Assembly (NCBI RefSeq): GCF_003675875.1
Contig: NZ_RCDI01000003.1
Coordinates: 124,001 to 188,000, forward strand
Source of the DNA: Halostella limicola
Lineage (GTDB): Archaea; Halobacteriota; Halobacteria; Halobacteriales; Natronoarchaeaceae
Length of the DNA: 64,000 nucleotides
Reading direction: 5' to 3'
The position numbers and the translations under genes are program-made. The notes beneath the pieces are model-generated. The model made no database searches and had not been told where the DNA came from. It saw only the letters and a list, made by a program, of their open reading frames with translations. Below are positions 62,450 through 64,000 of the stretch, piece by piece. How positions within the stretch are numbered: position 1 is the stretch's first letter; every line of letters starts with the position of its first letter.

Positions 62450-62570
62450 TAGACCCGTGAGTGAGCGAAGCGAACGAACGGTCCGAGGAACCGTCGAGGG
62501 ACGGCGAAGCCGTCGCGAGGCGGTGACGAAGTGATTTTGGTCGAGCTTTTGCCGAGTCTCGGGAAACCGG
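62450..62570. repeat. Dispersed haloarchaeal intergenic repeat with inverted repeats
   Basis: The segment contains GAGTGAGCGAAGCG (62462-62475), also present exactly at the tRNA-Gly flank (56274-56287). Short dyads follow (ACGGTCC/GGAACCGT, GACGGC/GCCGTC) and the GTGATTTTGGTCGAGCTTTT end. Similar elements are scattered in haloarchaeal intergenic regions. It lies between two convergent genes and may end their transcripts. Confidence 0.5.
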
Positions 62571-62612
62571 CGCGATAGCGCCGTGTTTCCCGTCACGCAG
62601 CGCAAAAGGTCG

Positions 62613-63767
62613 TTAAAGATCGCCCCAGGCCTTCGCCGCGCGGCCGACGCCGGCGATGTCGGCGATCCAGCGGGCGGCGATGCCCTTCTTCAGCGTCTCG
62701 GCGGGGAACGAGCCGAAGGTGTTGATCGGGACGCCCTGCACGTCGTGGGCGACGGCCTTGTCGCCGATGGAGATGACCGTCCCCTTGTCCTTGTGGGTCC
62801 AGGACTTGAGCGGGCGGTTCTGGACGGCGCGGGCGATGTTCTCGCCGGCGACCTCGGCGGCCTGCCAGGCGGCCTGGGCCGTCGGCGGGGCGGGGTTGTC
62901 GTTCTGCTCGATGATCGCGGAGTCGCCGATGGCGAACACGCGCTCGTCACTGGTCTGGAACGTCGCGTCGGCGTTGACGCGGTTGTGCTCCTTGTCGAGG
63001 TCTGCGTCGTCCAGGGCGTCGCGGCCGGTGATGCCGCCGGTCCAGACGAACACGTCGTACTCCAGCGGGTCGCCCTCGTCGAAGTGGATGGCGTCCTCTT
63101 TGGCCTCGACGATGGGGTCGTCGGTGAGGATCTCGACGTCGGCCTGCTGCAGGCGCTTGCGGAGCGCGCCCTGCACCTCGGGGTCGTTGCCGGGGAAGAT
63201 CTCCTCCAGCGCCTCGACGAGGTAGATGTCGATGGGTGCCTGGTGCTTGTCGCGGAACTCCGCGACCTCGCCGGCGCTCTGGATGCCCGAGAGGCCGGCG
63301 CCGCCGATGACGACCTGCGCGGGGTCGTTCCGCGTCGCCTTCTGGGCGGCGGACTTGACCGACTGGTGGATCTCCAGGGCGTCGTCGAGGCTCTTCAGCG
63401 TCAGCGCGTTCTCGCGCATGCCGTCGATGCCGTAGAACGCGGTCTGGCTGCCGAGCCCGACGAGGACGTAGTCGTAGTCGATCGTGTCGCCGCTCGCGAG
63501 CTCCACCTCTCGGTCGTCGACGTCCAGGCCCGTGACCTCGTCCTGAACGAAGCGGGTCGTCGGCGACTTGATCTCGTCGACCGGGATCGTGATGTTCTCC
63601 TGGACCGACGGGTCGCGGATGCAGCGGTGGGACTCGTGGAGGACGAGGTGGTAGTCGGTCTCCGACACCCACGTCAGCTCCGCAGTGCTATCCAGTTCCT
63701 CTTCGAGTTGCTTGATAGCGCCCGCACCGGCGTAACCCGCGCCGAGCACGACGACCTTCGTTGTCAT
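62613..63767 (-). CDS. ndh: Type II NADH dehydrogenase
   Basis: 384 residues. The FAD loop VVVLGAGYAGAGAIKQL opens the protein; QVVIGGAGLSGIQSAGEVAEF is the NADH loop and RVFAIGDSAII the second FAD contact. The enzyme passes electrons from NADH to menaquinone at the membrane face without pumping protons. The C-terminal GIAARWIADIAGVGRAAKAWGDL is the amphipathic membrane anchor. It is convergent with udp. Confidence 0.92.
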   Translation of the reverse strand: MTTKVVVLGAGYAGAGAIKQLEEELDSTAELTWVSETDYHLVLHESHRCIRDPSVQENITIPVDEIKSPTTRFVQDEVTGLDVDDREVELASGDTIDYDYVLVGLGSQTAFYGIDGMRENALTLKSLDDALEIHQSVKSAAQKATRNDPAQVVIGGAGLSGIQSAGEVAEFRDKHQAPIDIYLVEALEEIFPGNDPEVQGALRKRLQQADVEILTDDPIVEAKEDAIHFDEGDPLEYDVFVWTGGITGRDALDDADLDKEHNRVNADATFQTSDERVFAIGDSAIIEQNDNPAPPTAQAAWQAAEVAGENIARAVQNRPLKSWTHKDKGTVISIGDKAVAHDVQGVPINTFGSFPAETLKKGIAARWIADIAGVGRAAKAWGDL

Positions 63768-63904
63768 GACTCGAAATCGGGCACCCTCTGATACAAAGCC
63801 TTTGAAACACGCATCCGGTGGTTAGTGGTACCACACTGCTCGGTCCGCGGCCGCGACGGCCGCCGCTGCACGGGCGGGGAGAAGAGAGAAAGGAGCGGAG
63901 ACGA

Positions 63905-64000
63905 TCAGTGATCGGGTTCGCCGGCCGGCGCCTCCATTCCCTCGATCCGGAGAATGAGGATGTTGCTGGTGTCGTCTTTCCCGTCGACGACGCCGTCGAT
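63905..64000 (-). CDS. C-terminus of an unidentified protein
   Basis: The last 31 codons of a leftward gene enter from the right edge and stop at 63905. The reading DGVVDGKDDTSNILILRIEGMEAP is haloarchaeal in composition and stays open to the edge. Too little is visible to name a family. Confidence 0.5.
   Translation of the reverse strand: MDGVVDGKDDTSNILILRIEGMEAPAGEPDH

Noticed and set aside
1-64000. CRISPR array or defence island
   Set aside because: No regularly spaced repeats, no cas genes and no cluster of toxin, restriction or retron-type genes were seen; the AddAB-like operon alone is not enough.

Overview
The window reads as chromosomal DNA of an extremely halophilic archaeon (class Halobacteria). 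The DNA is very GC-rich, the predicted proteins are strongly acidic, and many genes belong to families restricted to haloarchaea: DUF5827, DUF5793, DUF2270, HalOD1, DUF7504/DUF7344-type proteins, archaeal GatE, FEN1, PilB/PilC-type secretion proteins and a PGF-CTERM surface protein. Start and stop codons commonly overlap (ATGA, GTGA). Two tRNA genes are present. I see no rRNA, CRISPR array, intact insertion sequence or integrase gene. All names come from motif and family recognition by eye; no database search was run.

Layout. 1-1.4 kb: a leftward sugar-acid operon (KDPG/KDPGal-type aldolase followed by a dehydratase cut by the window edge) and a cupin/zinc-ribbon protein. 1.6-7.2 kb: a tightly overlapped AddAB-like helicase-nuclease operon whose AddB-like subunit is in two frames. 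7.2-9.6 kb: a lower-GC stretch with an NhaP-type antiporter, a DUF2270 membrane gene interrupted by an in-frame TGA, and tRNA-Glu(CTC). 9.8-14.2 kb: a membrane-anchored HTH protein, ThyX, a metallo-beta-lactamase-fold hydrolase, HalOD1, a P-loop ATPase and DUF5827. 14.4-20.7 kb: a giant FAD/Fe-S oxidoreductase, superoxide dismutase, a secreted duplicated protein and photolyase. 20.9-27.7 kb: a DUF7504-type regulator, an APH-like kinase, SDR and F420-dependent oxidoreductases, a TraB-like protein, quinone reductase and Nudix. 27.7-33.3 kb: pterin genes (MptE, DHPS), TrmJ and GatE. 33.3-38.2 kb: a PH-domain membrane pair, a GNAT fusion, a zinc finger and fumarase. 38.4-42.8 kb: a complete CUT1 sugar ABC transporter. 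42.8-50.6 kb: FEN1, cold-shock protein, several small regulators, cytidine deaminase, phosphoglucosamine-type mutase and DUF5793. 50.6-55.1 kb: PilB-PilC and a methyltransferase. 55.2-64 kb: a thioredoxin-reductase-like flavoprotein, tRNA-Gly(TCC) with a degenerate copy beside it, DUF5784-like protein, xylose-dehydrogenase-like Gfo/Idh protein, SIMPL protein, HTH regulator, uridine phosphorylase and type II NADH dehydrogenase.

How it fits together. Most of the window is ordinary core metabolism, translation and repair. The parts that stand out are the AddAB-like operon, the tRNA-Gly locus with its pseudo-tRNA and repeated 5' flank, the apparent nonsense mutation in DUF2270 next to a low-GC antiporter, a perfect 8-bp-arm palindrome over a promoter at 60.75 kb, a family of RecA-fold-like proteins with degraded nucleotide-binding loops, and a small protein (57.5 kb) with primase-like acidic and His motifs. 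I found no clear defence island or other wholly new multi-gene system.
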